In this document: positions 53,775-62,227 of the stretch, one piece after another
Numbering within the stretch: position 1 is the stretch's first letter
How the letters are laid out: every line of letters starts with the position of its first letter
Assembly: GCF_003025595.1 (NCBI RefSeq)
Contig: NZ_PYMI01000001.1
Coordinates: 186,001-250,000, forward strand
Length of the DNA stretch: 64,000 nucleotides
Source of the DNA: Photobacterium ganghwense
GTDB lineage: Bacteria; Pseudomonadota; Gammaproteobacteria; Enterobacterales; Vibrionaceae
Reading direction: 5' to 3'
Made by a program: the position numbers and the translations under genes
The notes under the pieces: generated by a model
The model's database searches: none
Told to the model about the DNA's origin: nothing
What the model saw: only the letters and a program-made list of their open reading frames with translations

Positions 53775-54664
53775 GTGGTCACCCTCGCGGTCAGTGTGAG
53801 GCTTGAGGCAAACCCGGCACTGAATCGGTCATTGATGATGTCGGCCGCCGGCGAGGTTAAATGCACCTTATACACCCCGGGTACACGCAACGCGGCATAA
53901 AAACCATCCAGGGTTAAATCCAGACCCTGACGATGGGATTCGCTTAACCAGGCATCCAGTTTTTGCCGCGCCGCCTTCAACACTTCCGCTTGGTCCGGCC
54001 CCGAAAACAGCTCTAATTCAGCCTCCACCGCAAACTCATTGATGTGGGCACTTTGCACCACCACCTCATCACTGAGCGGCCTTGTGCCTTTTGGCGTGAG
54101 CGTGTCTTCAACCAACTGGAGAAGCTCTGGGGTGGCCGTACCGTTCCCTTCATGGGACAGCACCGACACCGTCACCGTTAACGTGCCTTTGGGGGAGTCA
54201 GTGGCAATACTCTTTACCCGGCCATCGGCTGACAGCGCCCAGAACTCATAATCATCCGCGCTGCCTGCCGTGTTCTTGGCCCGGTTGGATAGCTGTATCC
54301 GGTACCGAAACGCTTCATCTGACTCCATAATGCGCGGGCGTGGCGGCAGGGCTTCGGGATCCCCGTAATCAATCACTAGGCGCTCCACATCAAAATCAGC
54401 CCCTCGGATATCCAAGTCGGTGCCAGTCGCATACGCCAGCATCGTGGCATGCGCACCATCATTCACGCGCTGACGCAGCACCATTTCACGAAACGCAGCA
54501 ACCTCCATCAGCTTGTAAACCGGATCAGACTCGTTCACATCCTGGTAGTCAGGGTCAATCGCCTGATAACGCCCCACCCACTCCTGGAGGATTTGTTCAT
54601 AGTCCAACTGCTCTATCACCGCAGGTTTTGGCAGTTGGCTCATGTCTACATTCACGACTGCCAT
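53771..54664 (-). CDS. Baseplate assembly protein J
   Basis: 297 residues of the gpJ/gp47 wedge family: VGRYQAIDPDYQDVNESDPV, LMEVAAFREMVLRQRVNDGA, LAYATGTDLDIRGADFDVER, FRYRIQLSNRAKNTAGSADD, GTRPLSDEVVVQSAHINEFA. Baseplate wedge component. Start overlaps the W stop. Confidence 0.93.
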   Translation of the reverse strand: MAVVNVDMSQLPKPAVIEQLDYEQILQEWVGRYQAIDPDYQDVNESDPVYKLMEVAAFREMVLRQRVNDGAHATMLAYATGTDLDIRGADFDVERLVIDYGDPEALPPRPRIMESDEAFRYRIQLSNRAKNTAGSADDYEFWALSADGRVKSIATDSPKGTLTVTVSVLSHEGNGTATPELLQLVEDTLTPKGTRPLSDEVVVQSAHINEFAVEAELELFSGPDQAEVLKAARQKLDAWLSESHRQGLDLTLDGFYAALRVPGVYKVHLTSPAADIINDRFSAGFASSLTLTARVTT

Positions 54665-55002
54665 TAACTCACCTCAATGCCTTCCAATGTGATGGGCTCA
54701 CCATTGGGTTTGTATTTCCCCTCAATGGTGAGTATTACCGAGCCCGGCCGAGCTGATGTCACCCGAACCCGGGACACCTCAATCCGCTTTTCCCACTTCT
54801 TCAGGGCCTGGGCACTTTCTGCCACAATGTCCGCCACCGTTTCGGGGTTACCCGGGTTATCAATCAAATCGAACAGGCGGCTCCCGTAGTCACGGCGCAT
54901 TACCCGTGAGCCAATGGGCGTGGTGAGGATATCCCGCACCGACTGTTTGAGGTGCTCCATTCCGCTCAGTGCGCGGCCTGTCGCGGCATCCATCCCTTTC
55001 AT
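54664..55002 (-). CDS. Baseplate assembly protein W (gp25-like)
   Basis: 112 residues: LKQSVRDILTTPIGSRVMRR, YGSRLFDLIDNPGNPETVAD, EKRIEVSRVRVTSARPGSVI with the gp25 EPR-like core replaced by SRV. Baseplate wedge component with lysozyme-like fold family name gp25. Confidence 0.92.
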   Translation of the reverse strand: MKGMDAATGRALSGMEHLKQSVRDILTTPIGSRVMRRDYGSRLFDLIDNPGNPETVADIVAESAQALKKWEKRIEVSRVRVTSARPGSVILTIEGKYKPNGEPITLEGIEVS

Positions 55003-55010
55003 ACCTGCCC

Positions 55011-55649
55011 TTACTGTTCCGAATTTGGCTCACTGGTGTTGGGTTCACCGTGGCGGTGAGTGTGGCCGTTAAAGATGTCCCGGTCGTCGCCCATGCTCCG
55101 CACGGCGTCGGTCACCGTCTTCCCTTTCACCTGCTCTATCGCCGTCACATTCATTTGGACGGTCATGTCACCGGTCGTGGTCTGGTTGCCGTCATGCTGG
55201 ATATTCGCATTGATGTAGAACGTTTTGCAGTTGAGCTCAGCATTGCCGTCACTACCCAGCGAAATGGTAAGCTTGTGTTCGGCGCGGTTGTATTTGATCT
55301 CAGTGCCATCGGCATAACGGCTGACATGCTCATCGGGCGAGGTGCTCGGTACCGGGCTGGACGCATCGGCCAGAGAGGGGATCACCACACCGGCAGCCAA
55401 TTCGCCAGACTCTGACAGAATGATCACCTGCTCCCCGACCGCCAATGGTTCCCAATCCGATCGGCTGTCTTTGGAGGCTCGGCCCGACACCCAGGGTAAC
55501 CAGGCAGTCACCGCGCCTTTGGCATACTCAACCCTGACCCGCGGCGGCACCTGGGTGAAATCAACACTGTGGACACGCCCCCGGCGAATCATGTTGGCCA
55601 TCCGCCGCTGCAAATCCCGGATGATGAAATTCAAATTTAAATCACTCAT
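55011..55649 (-). CDS. Baseplate assembly protein V (spike)
   Basis: 212 residues from the ATG at 55649 (AGGTGG six bases upstream; the frame extends 20 codons more). SDLNLNFIIRDLQRRMANMI, RVEYAKGAVTAWLPWVSGRA (OB-like), VGEQVIILSESGELAAGVVI, then short beta repeats with KTFYINANIQHDGNQTTTG, and a C-terminal HTHRHGEP motif as in P2 gpV, where such histidines hold the iron of the spike tip (HxH). Confidence 0.92.
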   Translation of the reverse strand: MSDLNLNFIIRDLQRRMANMIRRGRVHSVDFTQVPPRVRVEYAKGAVTAWLPWVSGRASKDSRSDWEPLAVGEQVIILSESGELAAGVVIPSLADASSPVPSTSPDEHVSRYADGTEIKYNRAEHKLTISLGSDGNAELNCKTFYINANIQHDGNQTTTGDMTVQMNVTAIEQVKGKTVTDAVRSMGDDRDIFNGHTHRHGEPNTSEPNSEQ

Positions 55650-56172
55650 TCGGTACCACCTGCACGTAATCCGCCTCATGTGCCGCCCCAATCTTCGGCG
55701 CGACGCCAACCCGCACCATCGCGGGCGTCAGTCCTTCCGGCTTGAACGCATCCTCACCCACTTCCACGTTCTGGCTAAACCGAATCGACCAGACCGCGTA
55801 ATCATCCAGCTCGGGATTGAAGCCATCAGGTTCCGCGCTGATAAACACGGCAGGTTCTACCGGCAAACCAAAACGGGCGCCTTCCACCTTCAGGCCAATG
55901 GCCATCGCCGCGTTACGTACTTCAAGCTGAAACTGCTCATCGGCCATGCCAAGAACAGCAAGGATTTCACAATTCAATGTGACCGCCAGCTGCCCGTTCA
56001 TGGGCTGGTCATCGGCCCGATCCCAGTCCATCACCGCAAAGAACAAACAGGGCGTGGACAGCTGGGTTTTGGTTTCCGGGTAATAATCCACAGACTCAAC
56101 CCACTCCAATTGCTCTGCCAGCCATTGCCTGACTTTGCTGTGATAGTTGGTTAAATGAATGCCATCACTCAT
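55642..56172 (-). CDS. Phage protein, probable tail completion/connector component
   Basis: 176 residues, no named family I can be sure of: YHSKVRQWLAEQLEWVESVD, ETKTQLSTPCLFFAVMDWDR, VTLNCEILAVLGMADEQFQL, GVAPKIGAAHEADYVQVVP. Its place between the Z-like and V genes is where the gpU-like or gp37-like tail terminators sit in similar prophages, so a tail-joining role is likely. Overlaps V by eight bases. Confidence 0.6.
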   Translation of the reverse strand: MSDGIHLTNYHSKVRQWLAEQLEWVESVDYYPETKTQLSTPCLFFAVMDWDRADDQPMNGQLAVTLNCEILAVLGMADEQFQLEVRNAAMAIGLKVEGARFGLPVEPAVFISAEPDGFNPELDDYAVWSIRFSQNVEVGEDAFKPEGLTPAMVRVGVAPKIGAAHEADYVQVVPNE

Positions 56173-56788
56173 GCCAGTTCTTCCTGTTCATTCCCATCTT
56201 CACACGGCCTTTCAAGTCGGTTTCAAAATGCTTGAGGAATATTTCCGGCAAACGCTCAAAAATTTCATCTTCGATTGAGACTTGAAGGGAGTCTGAAATC
56301 CCCACGCTGGCCTCATCTAGAGGATAACGATGCTTTGTAGTACGCATATAGATAGACTTCTTCCCATTTCCGTATGGAGAAGCAATAAATCCACGATCAT
56401 ACTGCTTGGAAGGTAGTTTCCCCTTTGGCGTAAACCGTGACCCCTTTGGCTTTTTCTTGGTGCCTAGACGTCTCATTGAGCCCTTTAAGATACCTATCGG
56501 CACATTATCAAGACCAAACCACAATTTGATTTCATCCAGTTTTTCCAACTGGCTGGTACTGCGAATCCGAAAATACTTGATACGCTCTCGCAGCTTATTC
56601 ATCGCTCTTGGCTGAAGCTCATCCCGGACCAAAGACTTAGACAGCTTCCGCAATGTTTGCGCGGTTCGACCAAGCGCACGATTGTAAGCCGCTTTAACCT
56701 GGCTTTCTGTCGCCCCGAGAATTTGCCTAACAGCCTCAAGTTCCTCGGGATCAATATGGAATAGGAGATCGTTGTGATTGCTCGCCAT
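56165..56788 (-). CDS. Minor tail protein Z-like
   Basis: 207 residues, very basic, beginning with a helical part VRQILGATESQVKAAYNRAL followed by GRTAQTLRKLSKSLVRDELQ, which is the pattern of lambda minor tail protein Z family (Pfam Minor_tail_Z). The middle, LGTKKKPKGSRFTPKGK, is rich in Lys. Overlaps FII-like gene by 38 bases. Confidence 0.65.
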   Translation of the reverse strand: MASNHNDLLFHIDPEELEAVRQILGATESQVKAAYNRALGRTAQTLRKLSKSLVRDELQPRAMNKLRERIKYFRIRSTSQLEKLDEIKLWFGLDNVPIGILKGSMRRLGTKKKPKGSRFTPKGKLPSKQYDRGFIASPYGNGKKSIYMRTTKHRYPLDEASVGISDSLQVSIEDEIFERLPEIFLKHFETDLKGRVKMGMNRKNWHE

Positions 56789-57110
56789 GATGATTCCCTA
56801 GCGTCAGCTTCACGAGGCCAGTGCCATCGGGCTCTGGGTTCTTAACCTGGTAAGTTTTAACCGTGCCATCTGAAAATGTCAGAGTCACTAGCGTTCTTCG
56901 CGATATTCCAGATGCATTGTGACTTTGAAGGAATAGCTCATTGTCTCTATCTGATATTTGGCCGCCGCCTGGTAATGAACTGATGGCTGATGGGTTATCA
57001 AAAATGCCAGGAACAGGGTTATCTCTCCCTTCGATCGTAACGGTCACATTGGCAAAGGTTTCAAAGATAATGTTGTCCGCTTTTTTCAAAGCAGACTCAA
57101 AATCAAACAT
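56751..57110 (-). CDS. Head-tail joining protein (lambda FII-like)
   Basis: 119 residues: DFESALKKADNIIFETFANV, VPGIFDNPSAISSLPGGGQI, RRTLVTLTFSDGTVKTYQVK, EPDGTGLVKLTLG. The mixed beta fold and position after the FI-like gene fit lambda gpFII (Phage_attach family), which seals the head and accepts the tail. Confidence 0.7.
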   Translation of the reverse strand: MFDFESALKKADNIIFETFANVTVTIEGRDNPVPGIFDNPSAISSLPGGGQISDRDNELFLQSHNASGISRRTLVTLTFSDGTVKTYQVKNPEPDGTGLVKLTLGNHHGEQSQRSPIPY

Positions 57111-57119
57111 ACACCACCT

Positions 57120-57623
57120 CTACAGGGTCGCGATCAGGTTTGCCAGACCGGCTTCAACCGCTTCCATCGCTGTTTCTTCATCCAGGTAAGGCTTGTCACC
57201 GACGTTGTGCAAAACAGACCGTTTGCCGGTGTGGCTTTGAAACGCTTTCAGTACCAGTACCTGCATTTCACCGTCGTCATTTGTATTGACCTCAGGTGCC
57301 GGGCCTTCATCTACGGACTCTCCATCTGGCAGCTCGCCAATACCGACCAACACTTCTGTGTGACCCGTATCCGCACCCTGGGTTTCCTGGCTTTCATCAC
57401 TGGCCAGATCTCCAGAGTGAGCTGCTTCCGCTTCGGTGCCAGTTTCATTGTCTTGATTGACTTCATCATCGGACTCATCCTCACCGGGCAGCTTGTCTTC
57501 CAGCTCATCAATCATGGTATTGAGCTGCGCTTCTGATGAGGTATCGGAATACGGGACATCGGCGATACCCAGCTCTTGGCACAGCGCATCAATACGTTTT
57601 TTCAGGTTGTCTTTACGGCTCAT
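57120..57623 (-). CDS. DNA-packaging protein FI-like, with acidic linker
   Basis: 167 residues from the ATG at 57623 (the frame begins nine codons earlier, in the terminator). N-terminal helix SRKDNLKKRIDALCQELGIA, a long acidic low-complexity linker (about 45-110; EDESDDEVNQDNETGTEAEA), then a small domain KAFQSHTGKRSVLHNVGDKP that resembles the HK97-type head-tail or FI C-terminus. The position just after the capsid gene and the domain layout fit lambda gpFI, which aids terminase-prohead docking. Confidence 0.6.
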   Translation of the reverse strand: MSRKDNLKKRIDALCQELGIADVPYSDTSSEAQLNTMIDELEDKLPGEDESDDEVNQDNETGTEAEAAHSGDLASDESQETQGADTGHTEVLVGIGELPDGESVDEGPAPEVNTNDDGEMQVLVLKAFQSHTGKRSVLHNVGDKPYLDEETAMEAVEAGLANLIATL

Positions 57624-57634
57624 TTCGTTAGCCC

Positions 57635-57660
57635 CAAAAAAATGGGGCACTAGGCCCCAT
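57635..57660 (-). terminator. Terminator after major capsid gene
   Basis: ATGGGGC / GCCCCAT stem with an ACTAG-type loop and seven T on the minus strand, directly between the capsid stop (57687) and the FI-like start. Confidence 0.75.
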
Positions 57661-57686
57661 TAGGTTTCACTCCGCTGGCTAAGGGG

Positions 57687-58724
57687 TTAACCCACCTTAA
57701 CCACCACCACTTTGTTCACATCAATCAAGTACATCGCCGGGGCCGATTCCGTTTTGGTTTGACGCACTGCCGGGTCACCGCCTTCGGTCCAGTCCTTAAC
57801 GTAACGCTCAGCTTCGTCTAAGCCTTGCATTTGCGCATCCAGGTCCTGAATCTGGCCATACAGACGGGCACCGCGAACGGAGGTATGCGCCAGGATCAGG
57901 TGGAAGTCACGCTGGACTTTCTTGGTGGTACCGTCGCGGTCAATGTACTCTTCATCAACCACAATGATGGTCACATCGCCCAGGTTACCTTTGATGCTAA
58001 CGGTTGCCCCCAGGTCTTTGAGCGCAGTTTCCAGCTGGGAGTTTGACCCACGGCGGGTTTCGAGCTTGTCTTTGAATGACTTGAACTCGCACATCAGTGC
58101 CCACGTTTTTGGATCCGCAATCACTGTGTTCGTCAGCCCTTCAGACTGCGCTGCCCACTTCGTGATGTCTGCAACAATGTCATATGTTTCACGGTCTAGG
58201 TTGGCCCACTGTGCGGCAGAGAGCAGCGTGATGTTGTTACCCGGGTTACGACCGGCATCGATCTCATAAGGCTCTTCGATGTAGGGGCTATCAATGACCG
58301 TTTTACCGTCATACACCATTTCGGCACACATCAGCTCTTCACGGTCACGCACCGCCTGCTCTTCGATGTCCATGTTCTGCATCACGACGGCGTTTAGTCG
58401 TTCTCCGGCTGACATGGTGCCTCGCACGGGCTCACCCGGACGGCGTTTGATGCTCTGGTTCGCCGTCACAATGTGCTTGGATTTCACGTAGGCAGGTTTA
58501 AACGTAGAGGTTTTGAAACCCTGATTGCGGTCCGGTGCTGCACCAATCATCGGTGAGCAATAGGCGGCAATCTTGGTTTTGTTCGGGATCATGTCCAGGT
58601 CGACTTTTTCCGTGGCGAAGGTGTACGACTCACGGAAAAAGAAGCGCATGAAAAAGTTGTCACGGCGAATACCGGCTTGCGTCACAGCACCCAGCAGTTC
58701 ACGCGTTGTGTAGTTATCAGGCAT
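57687..58724 (-). CDS. Major capsid protein (lambda gpE family)
   Basis: 345 residues, against 341 in lambda gpE. YTTRELLGAVTQAGIRRDNF, FMRFFFRESYTFATEKVDLD, APDRNQGFKTSTFKPAYVKS, KRRPGEPVRGTMSAGERLNA are the conserved N-terminal arm and E-loop region; YDIVADITKWAAQSEG and LILAHTSVRGARLYGQIQDL follow. HK97-fold shell protein, decorated by gpD. Confidence 0.93.
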   Translation of the reverse strand: MPDNYTTRELLGAVTQAGIRRDNFFMRFFFRESYTFATEKVDLDMIPNKTKIAAYCSPMIGAAPDRNQGFKTSTFKPAYVKSKHIVTANQSIKRRPGEPVRGTMSAGERLNAVVMQNMDIEEQAVRDREELMCAEMVYDGKTVIDSPYIEEPYEIDAGRNPGNNITLLSAAQWANLDRETYDIVADITKWAAQSEGLTNTVIADPKTWALMCEFKSFKDKLETRRGSNSQLETALKDLGATVSIKGNLGDVTIIVVDEEYIDRDGTTKKVQRDFHLILAHTSVRGARLYGQIQDLDAQMQGLDEAERYVKDWTEGGDPAVRQTKTESAPAMYLIDVNKVVVVKVG

Positions 58725-58757
58725 AGTAAGCTCTTTCTAAATTCTAAAGGGAACGAC

Positions 58758-59099
58758 TTAGTATTCGTCGTCGACGTACACGGCACTGCCAAGGAACGCT
58801 GCACGCTTGGCTTTATCGGTGGTGACAGTGTCCGGCCAGTTCACGAAACCAATACGGAAACCGCCCTGTGGGTATACCGTCGACACCTGCTCTGAGCCGG
58901 AGTCGGTCACGTTACGGGCTGACACCGCAATAGCTTTGCCCGGGGTGCCGTCCCATTTGACCAGCGCAGCAGTATCGGTCGCGTCGAACATCAGCGGCGT
59001 GCGGGACGGGAAAGTTTCACCGGCTTTAATCGTGGCGCGGGTTGTCACCGGATGACCAATCAGGAACTCGTCCGGTGTGTATTCTGTTACTTCACTCAT
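58758..59099 (-). CDS. Head decoration protein D (lambda gpD family)
   Basis: 113 residues (lambda gpD 110): EYTPDEFLIGHPVTTRATIK, AGETFPSRTPLMFDATDTAA, LVKWDGTPGKAIAVSARNVT, GGFRIGFVNWPDTVTTDKAK. Trimeric capsid-stabilising protein. Confidence 0.93.
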   Translation of the reverse strand: MSEVTEYTPDEFLIGHPVTTRATIKAGETFPSRTPLMFDATDTAALVKWDGTPGKAIAVSARNVTDSGSEQVSTVYPQGGFRIGFVNWPDTVTTDKAKRAAFLGSAVYVDDEY

Positions 59100-59110
59100 T
59101 GCGCTTTCCT

Positions 59111-59557
59111 TTAATCAATACGCGTATAGGATGCAGCGAGAGAATTGATATTCTGCTGCTCTTCGGAAACGTCGGCGGAGTTCACATCCTGGCCAAGCGG
59201 TTGACCATGGTCCTGTGCGAGCACCTGAAGCGCCGCATCATTCTGGCTGACCGCACTTTTTGGTGCTGAGGCGAGAAAAGCCTTGGCTTCCTCCACCGAA
59301 ATTTTCGGGTTGCTGGCCAACTGGTGTGCCAGTGCTTCTCGCCCTTTGCTTTCTTCCAGGCCCAGAATCCCCATGCAGCGTTCACGCTCGGCGGTCGCAG
59401 GATCAGGGTCTGTGTTGCTCTCTGGTGCCGCCGCAACTGCCGGGGCTGGTTGCTCTTGCTGGCCCTGGTCAAGATCGGCTGAGGCTTGTGGGGCTGTCAC
59501 GTTGGCATTGGTGTCATTGCCGGTGGTTTCTGCTTTTGGGTTAGCTGTGATTTCCAT
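59111..59557 (-). CDS. Nested scaffold protein (lambda Nu3-like), in frame within C
   Basis: An internal ATG at 59557 (residue 304 of C, MEITANPKAETTGNDTNANV) has a strong ribosome site GGGAG five bases upstream. The resulting 148-residue product has an Ala/Gln/Pro-rich N-terminus and helical C-terminus (GILGLEESKGREALAHQLAS), as in lambda Nu3 (132 residues), which starts in frame inside C. Confidence 0.65.
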   Translation of the reverse strand: MEITANPKAETTGNDTNANVTAPQASADLDQGQQEQPAPAVAAAPESNTDPDPATAERERCMGILGLEESKGREALAHQLASNPKISVEEAKAFLASAPKSAVSQNDAALQVLAQDHGQPLGQDVNSADVSEEQQNINSLAASYTRID

Positions 59558-60466
59558 GGAGGCTCCCATATCAAAGTTGGTTGATTTGTTTTTGAAGGAT
59601 TCAGCCATCAGCTGAATCGCATCCAGACCGTTTACGACTTCATCCGCGAAGCCAATATCCACCGCTTCCTGACCTTCGTAGATCTCCGCTTCGGTGGCCA
59701 AAACTTTATTTACATCCATGCCCATATACTGCGCCGCCTTGCTGGCAAACATCTGACGGGCTGACTCGACATTTCGCTGCCATTTTTCCTTCACATCCTT
59801 AGGCAGCGATTTGTAAGGATGCCCATCCGCTTTGTGATCCCCGGCAGTGATCAGGGTGATTTCCACTCCTTCATTTGCCAGCATCTTTTCCACGTTGGTG
59901 TGGGCCATAATGACGCCGACCGAACCAGCTATCCCGGTTTGGGTGATCAGGCGGCGTGAGCAGGCGCTGGCCACCATTTGCCCCGCACTGGTATGCATGT
60001 CGTAGCCCAAGGACCAGATAGGTTTGATTTGCCGGAGCTGGGCAATCTTGTCAGCCAGATCAAAACACCCGGCGACCATGCCACCGGGTGTGTGCATATC
60101 CAGCATGATGGCTTTCACGTCCTTATCACTCACCGCTTCGGTCAGCCGGTACACGATGCCGTCGTACCCCGTCATGCCTGAGTAGGGTCGGACGTAGCCG
60201 TATTTGTGCACCATTGACCCGTCAATCGGGATAACGGCAATGCCATTGATGATCTGGTAGCTGCGGTTTTCAGAGCGGCTCCGGCTAAAACTCGACGCGA
60301 CTTTTTCCATGTCCCGCTCAAGCAGAACCACCCCGTCGGTATCAGTCAGTTGCACCACGTTGCCCATCCGCTGGCTTAATGCCGAAAAGAAAACCCGGGC
60401 ATAACCCGCCTCCAGCGCCAACGGCCTGTTGAACGTATTACTGATGAGGTGTTGTAAATTATTCAT
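59111..60466 (-). CDS. Prohead protease/head protein C (S49 peptidase)
   Basis: 451 residues (lambda gpC 439). S49/ClpP-like protease: IPIDGSMVHKYGYVRPYSG, VKAIMLDMHTPGGMVAGCFD, then TQTGIAGSVGVIMAHTNVEK with the catalytic Ser in AGSVG and a following conserved Lys in the EKWQRNVESARQMFASKAAQ region. The C-terminal 148 residues are low-complexity and helical and serve as scaffold; see the nested gene. Overlaps the portal gene by eight bases. Confidence 0.92.
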   Translation of the reverse strand: MNNLQHLISNTFNRPLALEAGYARVFFSALSQRMGNVVQLTDTDGVVLLERDMEKVASSFSRSRSENRSYQIINGIAVIPIDGSMVHKYGYVRPYSGMTGYDGIVYRLTEAVSDKDVKAIMLDMHTPGGMVAGCFDLADKIAQLRQIKPIWSLGYDMHTSAGQMVASACSRRLITQTGIAGSVGVIMAHTNVEKMLANEGVEITLITAGDHKADGHPYKSLPKDVKEKWQRNVESARQMFASKAAQYMGMDVNKVLATEAEIYEGQEAVDIGFADEVVNGLDAIQLMAESFKNKSTNFDMGASMEITANPKAETTGNDTNANVTAPQASADLDQGQQEQPAPAVAAAPESNTDPDPATAERERCMGILGLEESKGREALAHQLASNPKISVEEAKAFLASAPKSAVSQNDAALQVLAQDHGQPLGQDVNSADVSEEQQNINSLAASYTRID

Positions 60467-62018
60467 TGGGATTCTCGTTTGGGTTGTCCGGGGCGAGCGC
60501 CTGCAGCTTCATCCAGCTTGGAGGCGGTAGCCCTTTGGCTTTCCGCTCTTCCATCTCGGCAACCTGCTGCTCGAAGGTTTCCTGGTAATCTTCACCGAGC
60601 AACGCCAGCTCTTTCTCGTAAGTCGACAACCCGGCTTCGATACGCAGCACCGCTTCCTTGACTTCTTTCAATCCATCAATGGCCAGACGGCCAGAGCCAA
60701 TCCAGTCACTTTTCGTCCAGGCGTGGCGGCGGTCATAGAAACCAAACCGGGCTTTACTCGGCAGCGTGATGTACCGGCGTATCAGCATTTCTTCAAAAAT
60801 CAGGGTGAAGATTTGGCTGGCAAACCGGTTGGCAATGATTTTTCTGCGCCCCATGAAGTAGCGCCACGAGTCGTTATGGGCTGCCCGCAAGGTGCTGTAA
60901 GACATCTGCGCGTAGTTTTTTGATAGCTGCGCGTAATCGACCCCTATGCCTGCCGCAATGTATCGGATGATCGACTGCTCCAGGGCTGAGAACCCGTTGT
61001 CCGCGTTTCCGGCGCTGTGCAAGTTGATCTTGTCGCCAGGCATCAGGTGGGGCAGTTTCACCCCGTTGAATTTCACTTCGTTGGACGAATAGTATTCCCC
61101 GTAGGCCATCAACATCCGCTCAATAGAGCCATCCTGCTGGTTGGCCCCAAACAAGAACTCCATGGCCTGCTCCGAGCCCAGTTCAGACTCAATGCTGGCG
61201 GCATACATGGCATTGACGACAGCCCGCTGCAGCGTCGTGTTCTGCAACGTATCGAGCATTTTGAGCTGCTCTAAACTGGACATGAACCGATTGACGCCAC
61301 GGCACTGGCCACCTTCGGAGGGTTCAAACACATGCAGAAAGCCGAGTCGGCCGGTGCGGGTGTACTTGGGGATCCGCCGCCATGTTTTGGCAACCCCAAA
61401 GTTGTCTGCACCTTCTTCGATATAAAACGCTTCCGCCGCGCCATAGCGGTTGATGTCCATCCCGCCCCTGAGGTCCGGTTTATCCATCGCGTAGTTTGGG
61501 TTGTTCACCTTTCGAGGGGCGACCATACGGATGCAGGTTGCAAACGGCGAATTTCGCCGCCCTATCCATTCCGGTTTCGCCATGATTTCACCAGCTGACG
61601 CATGCGTTTCTACAGCCTCGCGCATCATCATGGTGAACGTTCGGCGGCCTTCAGCGTCAATCAGGCAGTTGGGATCCTCGGCAATGTCACGGAAGATGGC
61701 TTCCACTTCCCGGACAAACCCTTTGTCGGGCCTGATGCCGAGCAAGAGCCAATTAGGTTTGTAACTGAGGCGAAATTCAGAGCCGATGATGTGGTCTTTG
61801 TGGATTTGAATCCCGTTTGCCGCAATACCGTTATTGCGGATCACATCGTCGGTTCGGGCATTGGCCTGCTTCATGACAGGCAGTAAAGCGGCATCCACTG
61901 ATTTTGACGGCGGATGCCAGTCGCGCATCTGACCACCAAACCCTGAACCGCCAGCTCTAAACACCGCCTCTCGTAATGGTGTCTGACCATCTGGAGCCAG
62001 AAGTCCGGTGCTCTTCAT
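60459..62018 (-). CDS. Portal protein (lambda gpB family)
   Basis: 519 residues (lambda gpB 533). SKSVDAALLPVMKQANARTD, DVIRNNGIAANGIQIHKDHI, IGSEFRLSYKPNWLLLG, HASAGEIMAKPEWIGRRNSP, VNRFMSSLEQLKMLDTLQNT, AGIGVDYAQLSKNYAQMSYS. Forms the dodecameric DNA channel at the head vertex. Confidence 0.93.
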   Translation of the reverse strand: MKSTGLLAPDGQTPLREAVFRAGGSGFGGQMRDWHPPSKSVDAALLPVMKQANARTDDVIRNNGIAANGIQIHKDHIIGSEFRLSYKPNWLLLGIRPDKGFVREVEAIFRDIAEDPNCLIDAEGRRTFTMMMREAVETHASAGEIMAKPEWIGRRNSPFATCIRMVAPRKVNNPNYAMDKPDLRGGMDINRYGAAEAFYIEEGADNFGVAKTWRRIPKYTRTGRLGFLHVFEPSEGGQCRGVNRFMSSLEQLKMLDTLQNTTLQRAVVNAMYAASIESELGSEQAMEFLFGANQQDGSIERMLMAYGEYYSSNEVKFNGVKLPHLMPGDKINLHSAGNADNGFSALEQSIIRYIAAGIGVDYAQLSKNYAQMSYSTLRAAHNDSWRYFMGRRKIIANRFASQIFTLIFEEMLIRRYITLPSKARFGFYDRRHAWTKSDWIGSGRLAIDGLKEVKEAVLRIEAGLSTYEKELALLGEDYQETFEQQVAEMEERKAKGLPPPSWMKLQALAPDNPNENPNE

Positions 62019-62227
62019 TAGAATCCGACTCCTGCTGGGCGGCGACGCCGAACATTGGTGATGCCTAATTGCATTTTGAGATCGTCAATATAGGCTCTCA
62101 GTTCATGCACGTTCGCTCGGTTGTACTCCACCCGGCGGTCTCCTTTTTGAATGGACACCGCCATGGTTCCGGTCTGAATCTGGTGGTAAGCGTGTTCCGC
62201 TTCATCCAGTCTTGCTTGTAAGCTCAT
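62018..62227 (-). CDS. Head-tail joining protein W (lambda gpW family)
   Basis: 69 residues (lambda gpW 68): LQARLDEAEHAYHQIQTGTM, AVSIQKGDRRVEYNRANVHE, LRAYIDDLKMQLGI, a helix-beta-hairpin-helix with a C-terminal Arg-rich tail. One-base overlaps on both sides. Confidence 0.92.
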   Translation of the reverse strand: MSLQARLDEAEHAYHQIQTGTMAVSIQKGDRRVEYNRANVHELRAYIDDLKMQLGITNVRRRRPAGVGF

